Shown in pieces: positions 1-8,081 of a stretch of 14,498 nt of DNA. The translations under genes and the position numbers were made by a program. The notes under the pieces were generated by a model. That model was not told where the DNA came from and ran no database searches. It worked only from the letters and a program-made list of their open reading frames with translations. Position 1 is the first letter of the stretch, and every line of letters begins with the position of its first letter. The stretch is from assembly GCA_023146675.1 (NCBI GenBank), contig JAGLBQ010000189.1:1-14498 (forward strand). The letters run 5' to 3'. This DNA comes from Cocleimonas sp. Its GTDB lineage: Bacteria > Pseudomonadota > Gammaproteobacteria > Thiotrichales > Thiotrichaceae.

Positions 1-2210
1 TCTAAATCACTCCCTAAAGGAAGGGCTGTACTGTCTATATTAACATTATTATAATAATACGAAGAGACATTAATAACCGCAGGTAGATTGGGTTGAATCA
101 GACTATGATAACGATCAGGTAACTCCTTTCCTTCTAAACGCGTGAATCCTACTGAACCTTTATTCACCGCAATCTTTTTGCTTTGATTTTTAGGCCCTTT
201 AACAATAGCAAAACTATCACGAATCGGTTTACTGACAGCAAATTGCCCGTCAGCAAAGGAAAGAGCTGTTTTAGCTCTTACATTAGTACGTGCTTGATAT
301 TTTTCTGAACCTTGCTTGGTTTTGGTAATGCTTTGAGAAAGCCCTACTTCTGCAATATCACCACGATAACTGATATTTGCATTCAGAGTATGACTGTGTT
401 TTCCTGAATAACTACTTGCCGATAAACCAACGCTATCAGTACCTGTATTACCTTTAGGTGCAATAAAAAAACTATTAATTAAACGCTCATCCATACTATC
501 GTAAGAACTGGATACCGTTTTATAACGGTCTTTTTTCTTATTTTTAGCAAGGGGAAGATTCAGACGAACATTAAAAGATTTATCTTTTTGTTTATTATTT
601 TGATAGCGGACTTGTGCTGAAACGGTTCCCCCTTTTTTAAGTGATTTACTCACCCCAATATTCGCTGAATAATGAATATCATCATTTTTATAAGAGGTTT
701 CTCGCTGCACGCTGGCATTAGCACTAATACTTTTTGCTAATTTTTTACTGACATTAGCAGCAACACGACTCTGTGTTCCTTCGGTATCTTGTGAATACAA
801 CTGCTGCTTTTCTTTTGAGTAATTCAATGCGGCAAATTCTTTAGCAAAAATATCCCCTGATACTGAAAAATTAACATCACTTTTCCCTTCTGAAGGGACA
901 TATTGATAATCAAAGCCTGCGGCATAGCTTTGCTTATTAGATGAGGTTCTAAGCTGACTCACCCGCCCACTAATATTCCCCATAGACGTTGGCATTAATG
1001 CATTGACACCCACTTGAATATTTTTACCATCAGTGATAAAGCTTGCATCAGCCGTTAATTGATCTGTCAGCCCTGTTTTATAATGCCCACTGACTAAAAC
1101 AGTTGATGCATCATATTGATAGCCCTTACTTGAATGTTGGGCAGGAATTCCCATCTCTAGTGCGTAATTCGCCTCTCCTGATTTTAATAAACTGCGATCT
1201 TGTAATAAGATGAATTTTTTCTCTGTGGTTTTACCTGTTTTGTCAGTGATCAATAATCGCACCTTATTGACGCCTGATCTCAAACGTAAATCTGTTAAAT
1301 TATACTCACCCGCATCCAGCTTCTTTTTATCCTTTAAAAAGCCATTTATATAAATTTTCACCTCACTATCGCGCTCAACAGTGAATAAATGCTCTGCAAC
1401 AGGTTTACCTTTTTTGTACGGATTGAGACCTGTCTTTTTTTCAATACGTAATCCCGCAATACGCATTCCTTGCTGATAATTACGTGACTCCGTATTCACA
1501 TCTCCCACCGTATAACGATGCAAAGCTGAGGTATCATCGACCACCAAACGGGTTGATTCCCGTGACCATTGTTGTTCACGATCATTACGCCATGTATTAT
1601 TATTTTCTAACACAACGCCTTTAATATTGACTACCGAATTAGCCTGTAAACGCTGTTTGCTATTACCTGATGATGCATCATAATCAAAGACAGCATCAAG
1701 ATTAGTATAGCCACTCACCGTTGCAGCTTGCGCTAACTCATCCTCAGCAGGATACTGTTTTTTCTTACGCGCCCGCCCAATAGTAACATCAATGGGAATA
1801 CGCATTTTAATCGGTATTAGCAATTTTAAACTTAGACTGGCTTGATCAAATTTGGTCGTAATAGCTACTTTTTTTAGATAGGCAATAGAAGTACGTGTTT
1901 GATTACTCAAATCTGCTATCAATGGCTCTAAATATTTAGGTTTTAACGTTGTTTTTAACGCCGCTAAGAAAGGTCGAGTTTCAATATGGGTAATTTTTTT
2001 ACGATCTTCGCTAAAAATTTTCAACTTGAGCATTTCACGCTTACCAAGCTGCAAAGTAACAATCAACTGAGAAGGAAGCTTACGCTTAGCACCAAATGCC
2101 TTTTCATAAAAAGACTGCATTGCCGCATCACTGTCTTTAGCGTTCGCCCAAAGATAAACAGCAGGAAATAACATCAGACAAACTAAAATTAATTTAATAA
2201 GGGAATTCAT
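1..2210 (-). CDS. Outer-membrane usher of a chaperone-usher pilus (C-terminus cut by window edge)
   Basis: The frame is open from ATG 2210 to the window edge, about 736 codons; ushers are usually 800-880 residues, so perhaps 100 C-terminal residues are missing. A signal peptide (MNSLIKLILVCLMLFPAVYL, then WANA) starts it. An N-terminal domain with the pattern FLAALKTTLKPKYLEPL comes next, then the usher barrel with RYTVGDVNTESRNYQQG and AGLRIEKKTGLNPYKKG, a plug-like segment (VKIYINGFLKDKKKLDAGEY), many alternating beta strands, and near the edge NVNIDSTALPLGSDL, which resembles the C-terminal region of ushers of the archaic (Csu) or alternative (CS1/Tcf) type. By family knowledge it is the outer-membrane pore that receives chaperone-subunit complexes and threads the fibre outward. 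The chaperone gene lies upstream on the same strand, but 362 bases away. No strong ribosome-binding site precedes the ATG. I am sure of the usher family, less sure of the clade. Confidence 0.88.
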   Translation of the reverse strand, partial: MNSLIKLILVCLMLFPAVYLWANAKDSDAAMQSFYEKAFGAKRKLPSQLIVTLQLGKREMLKLKIFSEDRKKITHIETRPFLAALKTTLKPKYLEPLIADLSNQTRTSIAYLKKVAITTKFDQASLSLKLLIPIKMRIPIDVTIGRARKKKQYPAEDELAQAATVSGYTNLDAVFDYDASSGNSKQRLQANSVVNIKGVVLENNNTWRNDREQQWSRESTRLVVDDTSALHRYTVGDVNTESRNYQQGMRIAGLRIEKKTGLNPYKKGKPVAEHLFTVERDSEVKIYINGFLKDKKKLDAGEYNLTDLRLRSGVNKVRLLITDKTGKTTEKKFILLQDRSLLKSGEANYALEMGIPAQHSSKGYQYDASTVLVSGHYKTGLTDQLTADASFITDGKNIQVGVNALMPTSMGNISGRVSQLRTSSNKQSYAAGFDYQYVPSEGKSDVNFSVSGDIFAKEFAALNYSKEKQQLYSQDTEGTQSRVAANVSKKLAKSISANASVQRETSYKNDDIHYSANIGVSKSLKKGGTVSAQVRYQNNKQKDKSFNVRLNLPLAKNKKKDRYKTVSSSYDSMDERLINSFFIAPKGNTGTDSVGLSASSYSGKHSHTLNANISYRGDIAEVGLSQSITKTKQGSEKYQARTNVRAKTALSFADGQFAVSKPIRDSFAIVKGPKNQSKKIAVNKGSVGFTRLEGKELPDRYHSLIQPNLPAVINVSSYYYNNVNIDSTALPLGSDL

Positions 2211-2370
2211 AGAATACTATCGGTTTATTATTATTTTTTATGAAGAACACATTGTGTGGATTAATTTTTTTGCTTCCCCAAGCAAGATTTTTTAATTTTA
2301 TCAATACCTTCCCAAGCATAACTTGCATGGGGCAGATAAACGATAGTTCATCCAGAAAAATCAACTATTT

Positions 2371-2407
2371 TAGGGTGGATGAGTTGAATTGGCCCATCCT
2401 ATTTTTT
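2371..2407 (+). terminator. Imperfect hairpin followed by T-run (possible plus-strand terminator)
   Basis: TAGGGTGG (2371-2378) can pair with CCATCCTA (2394-2401) with one G-T wobble, and TTTTTT follows at once on the plus strand. This has the form of an intrinsic terminator, but no plus-strand gene ends here. It may instead be one end of a small mobile or REP-like element. Confidence 0.3.
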
Positions 2408-2521
2408 GGATTTGGCGAAGGTATTATTTATAGAATGGACTTTGTTCATATTGTTGCAATATCACAACTCATGAGGCAGAAAGCAATAAATAGAACTCAA
2501 CTAAATTTAAGATAAGTTATC

Positions 2522-2558
2522 GGGTTAGATTAGTTCGCAACGCTCAATAATCTAACCC
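2522..2558. repeat. REP-like perfect inverted repeat between chaperone and usher genes
   Basis: GGGTTAGATTA (2522-2532) and TAATCTAACCC (2548-2558) are perfect 11-base arms around a 15-base loop. On the minus strand flanking AAGTT and AACTT can extend the stem past a 3-base bulge. The element sits 14 bases after the chaperone stop codon. In the minus-strand transcript it would form a stable hairpin with no T-run behind it, which fits an mRNA-stabilising or attenuating element, or a REP palindrome, better than a classical terminator. Confidence 0.6.
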
Positions 2559-2572
2559 AACTTACAACTTTT

Positions 2573-3283
2573 TTAATTAACACTTAACTGAGCAGCCCAA
2601 TTTTCATCAATGGTTGCACCTGCTGGATAAGCAATAGAAAAATTACGCTGAGAACCTGCAAGAATGTTTTTTCCTGCAATCTCTGCAACCTGCTTGCCAC
2701 TTAACTGAACGCTTTGTCCTTGACTGGATAAATCAATTTTTAAATTATCCAACAATGCATGTTTTGTTCCTGAGTTTTGTACAGAAAAAACTAATTTATT
2801 ACCTGAACGACGTAAATTATTCATAGATAATTTAGGCTCTACACCTTTAGGTGCAATATAAATTGACCCCACAACCGTCATCACCATTTGTACCCCTGAA
2901 CTCTTACCTTTACTTAAATTAACAGGTACTTGCTCAGCAATAAAACGATAGGCTAATTCCTTAGTAGGGTTCTGTTCACCTAACCATTGCACACGTACTT
3001 TTTGTGTTTTATTTGGCGCAATAACCGCTTGTGGTGGATAAATCATAAAAGCATCATCCGCTGCTGTTTGCGTCTCAGTACCATCTGCTTTTTGCTCACG
3101 TGTTGTGGTAGAAAACTGAACTGCAATTGGCTTATCACCTGTATTAGTGACACGAAAAACATGCTCTGCACCCGCTCCTGCTGGAGATAAAGTAGCAAAT
3201 AATGGTTTTAATCCAAAAGCAGATAGGGTTGGAGAAAGAAAACTAAGCATCAGAAAAATAATAAGAGAAGTGATTTTAATCAT
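2573..3283 (-). CDS. Periplasmic pilus-assembly chaperone (archaic/alternative type)
   Basis: The product is 236 residues, the usual size for this family. ATG 3283 is chosen over an in-frame GTG at 3295 because AAGG (at about 3296-3299) is then a plausible ribosome-binding site and the signal peptide starts cleanly as MIKITSLIIFLMLSFLSPTL. The mature protein begins near FGLKPLFATLSPAGAGAEH. The N-terminal immunoglobulin-like domain shows the family pattern FRVTNTGDKPIAVQ, then FMIYPPQAVIAPNKTQKVRV with QWLG, and AYRFIAEQVPVNL before the second domain. By family knowledge such chaperones bind pilin subunits in the periplasm by donor-strand complementation and hand them to the usher. The usher follows on the same strand after a 362-base gap, and the gene is divergent from an ArsR regulator. 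No pilin gene lies upstream, so this is the first gene of the visible locus. Confidence 0.88.
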   Translation of the reverse strand: MIKITSLIIFLMLSFLSPTLSAFGLKPLFATLSPAGAGAEHVFRVTNTGDKPIAVQFSTTTREQKADGTETQTAADDAFMIYPPQAVIAPNKTQKVRVQWLGEQNPTKELAYRFIAEQVPVNLSKGKSSGVQMVMTVVGSIYIAPKGVEPKLSMNNLRRSGNKLVFSVQNSGTKHALLDNLKIDLSSQGQSVQLSGKQVAEIAGKNILAGSQRNFSIAYPAGATIDENWAAQLSVN

Positions 3284-3393
3284 TGATTTTTGCACCTTAT
3301 TTTAATTATAAAAAAGAGTACTTGATCATATGACACAGTATAAATAACTGGCAATTAAATAACGATAAGAGGCTCACGCTATATTGTGCTGTA

Positions 3394-3416
3394 GAATCAC
3401 ATGATTTCATGTATTC
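3394..3416. promoter_or_regulatory. Candidate ArsR operator (imperfect dyad)
   Basis: GAATCACATGA (3394-3404) and TCATGTATTC (3407-3416) form an inverted repeat with one extra C in the left arm and a 2-base spacer; the core ACATGA-TT-TCATGT is exact. It ends 42 bases before the arsR-type ATG and lies in the divergent region shared with the pilus chaperone. Autoregulation through such a dyad is usual for ArsR/SmtB proteins; binding here is inferred. Confidence 0.45.
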
Positions 3417-3458
3417 TTGATCTCTACTAAGTTTTTTATAAGCCAAATCAAACAAACC

Positions 3459-3821
3459 ATGATAACCCCTGAATCATTTAGTCGAACTATTGCAGATCCA
3501 ACACGTTTACGCATCCTTATGTTACTACTTAAGGAGGAAGAGCTATGTGTATGTCATTTAACTGATATATTGCAAATGGTGCAGCCCAAAATATCCAGAC
3601 ACCTAGCGGTACTCCGTGAAAATAAATTACTACTAGATCGTCGTAGTGGATTATGGATATATTATCGTTTGCACCCTGACTCTCCTATTTGGTGCTACAA
3701 AACATTACAATCATTATCAACAGGGTGCATTAATATTGAACCCTATATCAATGACCAAAAACGACTGGTAAATTTGGATAGCTACTCTGAATCAAAGAAA
3801 ATGCCAAACTTAGCGCAATAA
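3459..3821 (+). CDS. ArsR/SmtB-family transcriptional regulator, probably arsenite-responsive
   Basis: From ATG 3459 the product is 120 residues, a typical ArsR length. A TTG at 3417 in the same frame would add 14 residues with no family match, so it is not used. The winged-helix pattern is clear: FSRTIADPTRLRILMLLL (7-24), ELCVCHL (28-34), and the recognition helix VQPKISRHLAVLRENKL (41-57), then the wing RRSGLWIYYRL. Cys30-Val-Cys32 matches the CVC motif by which E. coli-type ArsR binds arsenite or antimonite, so it should repress in the apo form and release DNA on metalloid binding. A dyad lies just upstream. No arsenate reductase, ArsB or ACR3 gene is near. The neighbours are a divergent pilus locus and a convergent ABC operon, so its target is uncertain beyond itself. 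Confidence 0.85.
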   Translation: MITPESFSRTIADPTRLRILMLLLKEEELCVCHLTDILQMVQPKISRHLAVLRENKLLLDRRSGLWIYYRLHPDSPIWCYKTLQSLSTGCINIEPYINDQKRLVNLDSYSESKKMPNLAQ

Positions 3822-3977
3822 AAGTATTTATAGACTGCTTATCTACAATATCCAAGCTAGGACATGGATGTTTAGGTGCATTTTTTAAAATCTGTTGCCA
3901 TTATTCAAGAGCTTTCGTGATGACTCTATACAGATGACAATATATCCAACTGCGAAGCATTAGTAATCATTGGGTTA

Positions 3978-4775
3978 TTAGCCAAGCAACAAACTATCAT
4001 CACTCAATATCTCGCCCTGCTGATTCTGTTTAAATAACTCCAATAGATCAACAATGGTGAGACCCTTGCGCTCATCACCTGATACATCAAAAATAATCTT
4101 TCCTTCATGCAACATAATTGTACGTGTACCGACGTACAGTGCTTGTTGCATACTGTGAGTGACCATTAAAGCTGTTAGTTTATTTTCATCAATAATCTGG
4201 CAGGTAAGGTCTAATACAAAGGCAGCTGTTTTGGGATCAAGTGCAGCCGTGTGTTCATCTAGTAACAATATTTTTGCAGGTTGTAGCGCTGACATTAATA
4301 GACTAATGGCTTGACGTTGACCGCCTGAAAGCAAGCCCATTTTATCTTTAAGGCGATTTTCTAACCCTAATCCCAAGCGTTCTAATTCTTTAGCAAAAAT
4401 TTGTCTATTTTTAGATCTAAGTGCGGATCCAAAGCCTAATGATTTACCACGATGCCATGCTAGCGCCATATTTTCTTCTATGGTCAAATTTTCACAGCTT
4501 CCTGCTAATGGGTCTTGGAATACCCGTGCGATTAACTTAGCTCTCTTTGCAGTTGGTCGATTAGTCACATCATCATCTCCAATGAGCACTTTGCCACTAG
4601 AGGGAATGACTTCACCACTTAACGTATTTAATAATGTCGATTTTCCCGAGCCATTACTACCAATAACCGTCACAAATTCGCCTTGATTAATGGTTAAATC
4701 AATACCTCTCACAGCACATGTTTCAAGCGGTGTGCCTGCTCCGAACGTGACATGAATATCTTGTAGTGAAATCAT
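3978..4775 (-). CDS. ABC transporter ATP-binding protein (TrpZ-like)
   Basis: The 265-residue product starts at ATG 4775, one base after the stop codon of the permease gene, with AAGGGG as ribosome-binding site inside the permease end; an upstream in-frame start at 4838 would add 21 residues lying wholly in the permease gene and lacking any match. All ATPase motifs are visible: Walker A GSNGSGKST (39-47), Q-loop Gln87 in RVFQDPLAGSCENLTIEEN, signature LSGGQ (149-153), Walker B ILLLDE (169-174) and the switch His207 in MVTHS. The QDPLAGSCENLTIEENMALA stretch is typical of the ATPases paired with PF04392 binding proteins. It energises the importer formed with the two genes upstream. The substrate is not shown by the sequence; relatives have been linked to tryptophan or other aromatic amino acids. 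Confidence 0.9.
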   Translation of the reverse strand: MISLQDIHVTFGAGTPLETCAVRGIDLTINQGEFVTVIGSNGSGKSTLLNTLSGEVIPSSGKVLIGDDDVTNRPTAKRAKLIARVFQDPLAGSCENLTIEENMALAWHRGKSLGFGSALRSKNRQIFAKELERLGLGLENRLKDKMGLLSGGQRQAISLLMSALQPAKILLLDEHTAALDPKTAAFVLDLTCQIIDENKLTALMVTHSMQQALYVGTRTIMLHEGKIIFDVSGDERKGLTIVDLLELFKQNQQGEILSDDSLLLG

Positions 4776-4776
4776 A

Positions 4777-5673
4777 TTATGCCCCTTTTCCAAAGCGTGA
4801 ACTAAGATTAGCTTTAAATTTTGGTGCAACAATGGCAAGGGTGACTAAAATTGCGGTAACCAGATTAAGATCCTGCGCTTTTAAACCAATAAAATCTGCA
4901 TTTAAAGCAAAGGCAATGGCGAAACGATAAAGAATTGATCCAACTATACAGGCGAGTAGTGCTAATAGCATTGTCTTGGGGGTGATAATCGCCTCGCCCC
5001 CAATAACCGATGCCAAACCAATAACAATGACGCCAACGCCCATCGTAATATCAGCACTGCCTTGGCTTTGTGCAAATAAACTTCCCGCCAGCGCAACCAA
5101 ACCGTTTGAAACCGCCATTCCCAGCATAATCATCCAGTCGGTACTAATACCCTGTGAACGTGCCATGCGCGCATTTGCTCCTGTGGCTCGCATGGCAAGC
5201 CCCAAGCGGGAATTTAGAAACTTCAGCAATAAAATATAGGCAACAAGAATGACAACTGAAAACACCAGCGGCGTGGCTACATAATAAGGTATTCCCCATG
5301 ATTCTGTTGGTGTTAGCACGGTTGTCTCACCAAGCAAAGCCACATTTGGCTTTCCCATAATTCTGAGATTAATCGAATACAGCGCAATCATGGTTAAAAT
5401 AGATGCCAGCAGATTCAGAATACCGAGCTTGGTATTTAAAAAAGCAGTTATCATTCCTGCCATCATACCTGCAATAAAAGCAACCAATGTTGCCAACCAA
5501 GGATTTACACCAGACACAATCATAATAGCGCAAACCGCAGCACCTAACGGAAAGCTACCATCGACTGTTAAATCGGGAAACTCTAGAATCCGAAAAGAAA
5601 GGAATACGCCAAAAGCGACTAGCGCAAAAACTAGACCGCTTTCCAATGCGCCAAGCGCAGCAATGGTTGACAT
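4777..5673 (-). CDS. ABC transporter permease (TrpY-like, LivH/LivM superfamily)
   Basis: A 298-residue, strongly hydrophobic protein with about eight to nine membrane segments, beginning MSTIAALGALESGLVFALVA. The segment FRILEFPDLTVDGSFPLGAA near the N-terminus is characteristic of permeases in this importer family, and GLALRATGANARMARSQGI-like sequence (here LAMRATGANARMARSQGI) marks the cytoplasmic coupling loop that contacts the ATPase. The ATG follows the stop codon of the binding-protein gene with no gap (TAAATG), and its own stop overlaps the approach to the ATPase start, so the three genes should be co-translated. It would form the inner-membrane channel as a dimer. Confidence 0.9.
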   Translation of the reverse strand: MSTIAALGALESGLVFALVAFGVFLSFRILEFPDLTVDGSFPLGAAVCAIMIVSGVNPWLATLVAFIAGMMAGMITAFLNTKLGILNLLASILTMIALYSINLRIMGKPNVALLGETTVLTPTESWGIPYYVATPLVFSVVILVAYILLLKFLNSRLGLAMRATGANARMARSQGISTDWMIMLGMAVSNGLVALAGSLFAQSQGSADITMGVGVIVIGLASVIGGEAIITPKTMLLALLACIVGSILYRFAIAFALNADFIGLKAQDLNLVTAILVTLAIVAPKFKANLSSRFGKGA

Positions 5674-6702
5674 TTATTGCTTCTTTTCTTTTTCAGCCGC
5701 TTCACGTTCCGCTTTAGTCATGGTTTTAACCACTTTCTTCGCCGACTTAATTAATGCATCAGAGAGTGTTACCCCCATTAATTTAGCTGACTCAGGGTTG
5801 ACATACAGCTCTGTTTTAGAAACACCTTGAGGCGAAATATCACCCGCTTTTTTGCCCTTTAGAATATCAACCACCATTTTTCCTGTTTGACGACCTAAAT
5901 CATAATAATTAAAGCCTTGAGCTGCGATAGTACCTCGTTTTACCGACCCTGTATCCGCTGAAATAACAGGTATTTTAGCTTCTATGGCAACCTTAATAAC
6001 AGCCTCTAAAGCAGATGCTACTGTATTATCAGTCGGCACATAAATGACATCAACTTTACCAACAAAAGAACGTGTTGCCGCTAAGACATCTGATGATTTT
6101 GGTGATCCTGCTTCAACTACTTCCATGCCATGATCTGGCGCATATTTCTTAACTAATTCAACTAAAGTTGCCGAATTTGCCTCTCCTGGATTAAAAATTA
6201 CACCCACTTTTTTAGCGTTAGGAACAATGGTTTTAATTAGTTTCATATGGCTATCAATGGGTGATAGATCAGAAACCCCCGTAATATTGCCACCATTGGC
6301 TTTATCCATAGACTTAACCAATTTAGCATCAACAGGATCTGTTACCGCTGAAAACACCTGCTGAATATTACGTGCGGAGGATGCCAGTGCCTGTGCTGAT
6401 GGCGTTGAAATGCCAACCACCACATCAGGTGCTTCACCTGCAAATTTCTTGGCTATTTGTGCTGCGGTAGCAGGTGCGCCTTGTGCGCTTTCATAAGACC
6501 ATTTCAAATTTCTACCTGCAATAAAGCCCTGCTCTGCAAGCTCATCTTTAACCCCTTTGCGACAAGCATCAAGCGCAGGATGCTCAACAATCTGGGTGAT
6601 TGCTACGTGTTTATCTGCCGCTTGCGTTACTTGGGTAAGGGTGGGTAGCAGAACAGCAGAGGAGACTAAAAGGCTTAGTAATGAACGTCTAGTTAACTTC
6701 AT
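5674..6702 (-). CDS. ABC transporter substrate-binding protein (PF04392 / TrpX-like)
   Basis: A 342-residue periplasmic binding protein and the first gene of the importer operon. The signal peptide is MKLTRRSLLSLLVSSAVLLP followed by TLTQVTQA; the T-R-R-S-L-L run resembles a twin-arginine motif but a Sec signal is also possible. The mature part has two Rossmann-like lobes: HVAITQIVEHPALDACRKGV at the start, then DVVVGISTPSAQAL, FSAVTDPVDAKLV, GNITGVSDLSPI, KKVGVIFNPGEANS, DVIYVPTDNTVASALEAVI, IPVISADTGSVKRG and GFNYYDLGRQTGKM, all of which are hallmarks of the ABC_sub_bind family. The C-terminus is Lys/Glu-rich. AAGGAA lies eight bases before the ATG. Ligand is unknown; aromatic amino acids are a guess from relatives. 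Confidence 0.9.
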   Translation of the reverse strand: MKLTRRSLLSLLVSSAVLLPTLTQVTQAADKHVAITQIVEHPALDACRKGVKDELAEQGFIAGRNLKWSYESAQGAPATAAQIAKKFAGEAPDVVVGISTPSAQALASSARNIQQVFSAVTDPVDAKLVKSMDKANGGNITGVSDLSPIDSHMKLIKTIVPNAKKVGVIFNPGEANSATLVELVKKYAPDHGMEVVEAGSPKSSDVLAATRSFVGKVDVIYVPTDNTVASALEAVIKVAIEAKIPVISADTGSVKRGTIAAQGFNYYDLGRQTGKMVVDILKGKKAGDISPQGVSKTELYVNPESAKLMGVTLSDALIKSAKKVVKTMTKAEREAAEKEKKQ

Positions 6703-6938
6703 GGGTATTCCTTTCTTTGATTGGATAAAGAGTATTTAGAATAGCGCAAAAAATATTTATGATAAACCATTCAAATCAAAATATAAGGTGACAAAATACC
6801 AATCACTAATTCAAATTAAACGATAAATTCACAAGGCATTTCGATAATCCACGGGAATATAAAATATTATTTGGTAGTGTGCTTTGCTCATATTAGCGCA
6901 TATACTCCTTCGACTTAATCTGTATTAAAGAATGAATT
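6703..6938. promoter_or_regulatory. Divergent promoter region between ABC operon and lipA
   Basis: This 236-base AT-rich region must carry promoters for the leftward ABC operon and rightward lipA. TATACT (6901-6906) is a possible -10 for lipA, but no -35 at good spacing is evident. I see no riboswitch, T-box or long dyad. Confidence 0.4.
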
Positions 6939-7883
6939 ATGAATCGAAGTACACAAAAAATTCAAGGTGTTAAGCATCGCGGTGCCGCAAAGGTTGCGCG
7001 TATTCCTATTAAGGTTGTTCCTAGCACTGAGATTAAGCGCAAACCTGCATGGATTCGCGCTAAAGCACCAACGACACCTGAGGTGAAACAGTTACGCAAG
7101 ATTCTACGTGAGCAAAAACTGGTGACCGTTTGTGAGGAGGCTGCCTGTCCTAATCTTGGTGAATGTTTTACCAAAGGAACGGCTACTTTTATGATTATGG
7201 GTGATATATGCACACGCCGTTGCCCTTTTTGTGATGTCGGGCATGGTCGCCCTAATCCTTTGGATGCTAATGAGCCACAGAGTTTAGCGGAAACTATTCA
7301 GGCTATGAAGCTAAAATATGTTGTGATTACCTCTGTTGACCGTGATGATTTACGTGATGGCGGTGCGGGGCATTTTGTTGATTGTATTAGTAAAGTACGC
7401 GAGTTTAACCCTGATATTCGCATTGAGATACTGACGCCTGATTTTAGAGGGCGTATGGATATTGCGCTTGAAATAATGAGCAAATCACCACCTGATGTTT
7501 TTAATCACAACCTAGAAACAGTGCCGCGCCTGTATAAAAAAGCGCGTCCTGGTGCTGATTATCAATGGTCACTAGATCTGATTAAGCGTTTTAAATCTAT
7601 GTATGCCGAACTGCCCACTAAATCTGGTTTAATGCTGGGTCTAGGCGAGGATTTACAAGAGGTTGAGGCAGTAATGCAAGATTTACGCGATCATGATTGC
7701 GATATGTTGACATTAGGTCAATATTTGCAACCAAGTCTTGATCATCTTGCAGTAGAACGCTTTGTTACACCTGATGAATTTAAGCAACTGGAGCGGCTAG
7801 GATATGAGCTGGGGTTTACCCATGTTGCCAGCGGACCAATGGTGCGCTCATCTTATTATGCAGATGAACAAGCGGGATATTAG
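6939..7883 (+). CDS. lipA: Lipoyl synthase
   Basis: A 314-residue radical-SAM enzyme that inserts two sulfur atoms into protein-bound octanoyl groups to make the lipoyl cofactor of 2-oxoacid dehydrogenases and the glycine-cleavage H protein. Both iron-sulfur motifs are intact: the auxiliary cluster CX4CX5C (Cys65, Cys70, Cys76 in VCEEAACPNLGEC) and the radical-SAM CX3CX2C (Cys91, Cys95, Cys98 in CTRRCPFC). DVGHGRP, VVITSVDRDDLRDGGAGHF, FNHNLETVPRLY and the C-terminal RSSYYADEQA (from residue 303), which supplies the serine ligand of the auxiliary cluster, all match. Length is close to E. coli LipA (321). Only a weak AAAGAA precedes the ATG. The usual partner lipB is not adjacent, and the gene appears to be transcribed alone. 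Confidence 0.97.
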   Translation: MNRSTQKIQGVKHRGAAKVARIPIKVVPSTEIKRKPAWIRAKAPTTPEVKQLRKILREQKLVTVCEEAACPNLGECFTKGTATFMIMGDICTRRCPFCDVGHGRPNPLDANEPQSLAETIQAMKLKYVVITSVDRDDLRDGGAGHFVDCISKVREFNPDIRIEILTPDFRGRMDIALEIMSKSPPDVFNHNLETVPRLYKKARPGADYQWSLDLIKRFKSMYAELPTKSGLMLGLGEDLQEVEAVMQDLRDHDCDMLTLGQYLQPSLDHLAVERFVTPDEFKQLERLGYELGFTHVASGPMVRSSYYADEQAGY

Positions 7884-8081
7884 ATTAAGCTTAGGGATAA
7901 TGATGAAATAGTCTTTAGCTACTGACTCACGCTACATTAAGTTTTATCTATACGCCAATCAATTATAGTTATTAAAAAGATAGAAAAATAAAAATAGATG
8001 TTTAGTATTCTTTTATTCATATCTTTATAGGCAAAAAAAGGTTTGAATTATCAATCTAGACACATGATTATCCTTGTTTAA

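Larger units (their letters stand above)
2211..2572. other. 362-base gene-free gap inside the chaperone-usher locus
   Basis: This gap separates the chaperone stop from the usher start on the minus strand, where such genes are normally adjacent or overlapping. It holds a perfect inverted repeat (2522-2558), a second imperfect hairpin followed on the plus strand by a T-run (2371-2407), and otherwise AT-rich sequence. A 91-codon plus-strand frame (2240-2515) crosses it but has no recognisable protein character. The gap could be the remnant of a small non-autonomous inserted element; I could not identify clear target-site duplications. Confidence 0.6.

Noticed and set aside
2240..2515. 91-codon plus-strand open frame in the chaperone-usher gap
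   Set aside because: No ribosome-binding site, no recognisable domain, and it runs through two inverted repeats; it reads as non-coding AT-rich sequence.
3822..3977. Possible remnant of an arsenate-reductase or other ars gene after arsR
   Set aside because: All three plus-strand frames were read; none gave a recognisable ArsC, ACR3 or related motif, and stops are frequent.
5390..5830. 146-codon plus-strand open frame opposite the ABC permease and binding-protein genes
   Set aside because: It lies entirely antisense to two well-supported genes and has the low-complexity composition expected of a shadow frame.
6703..6938. Riboswitch or T-box leader for the TrpXYZ-like operon
   Set aside because: No T-box sequence, no conserved riboswitch core and no terminator/antiterminator pair could be found before the ATG at 6702.
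7926..7938. Near-copy of CTCACGCTAcATT also present around 3373-3384
   Set aside because: A 12-of-13 match between two places in 14.5 kb of AT-rich DNA is within chance expectation.
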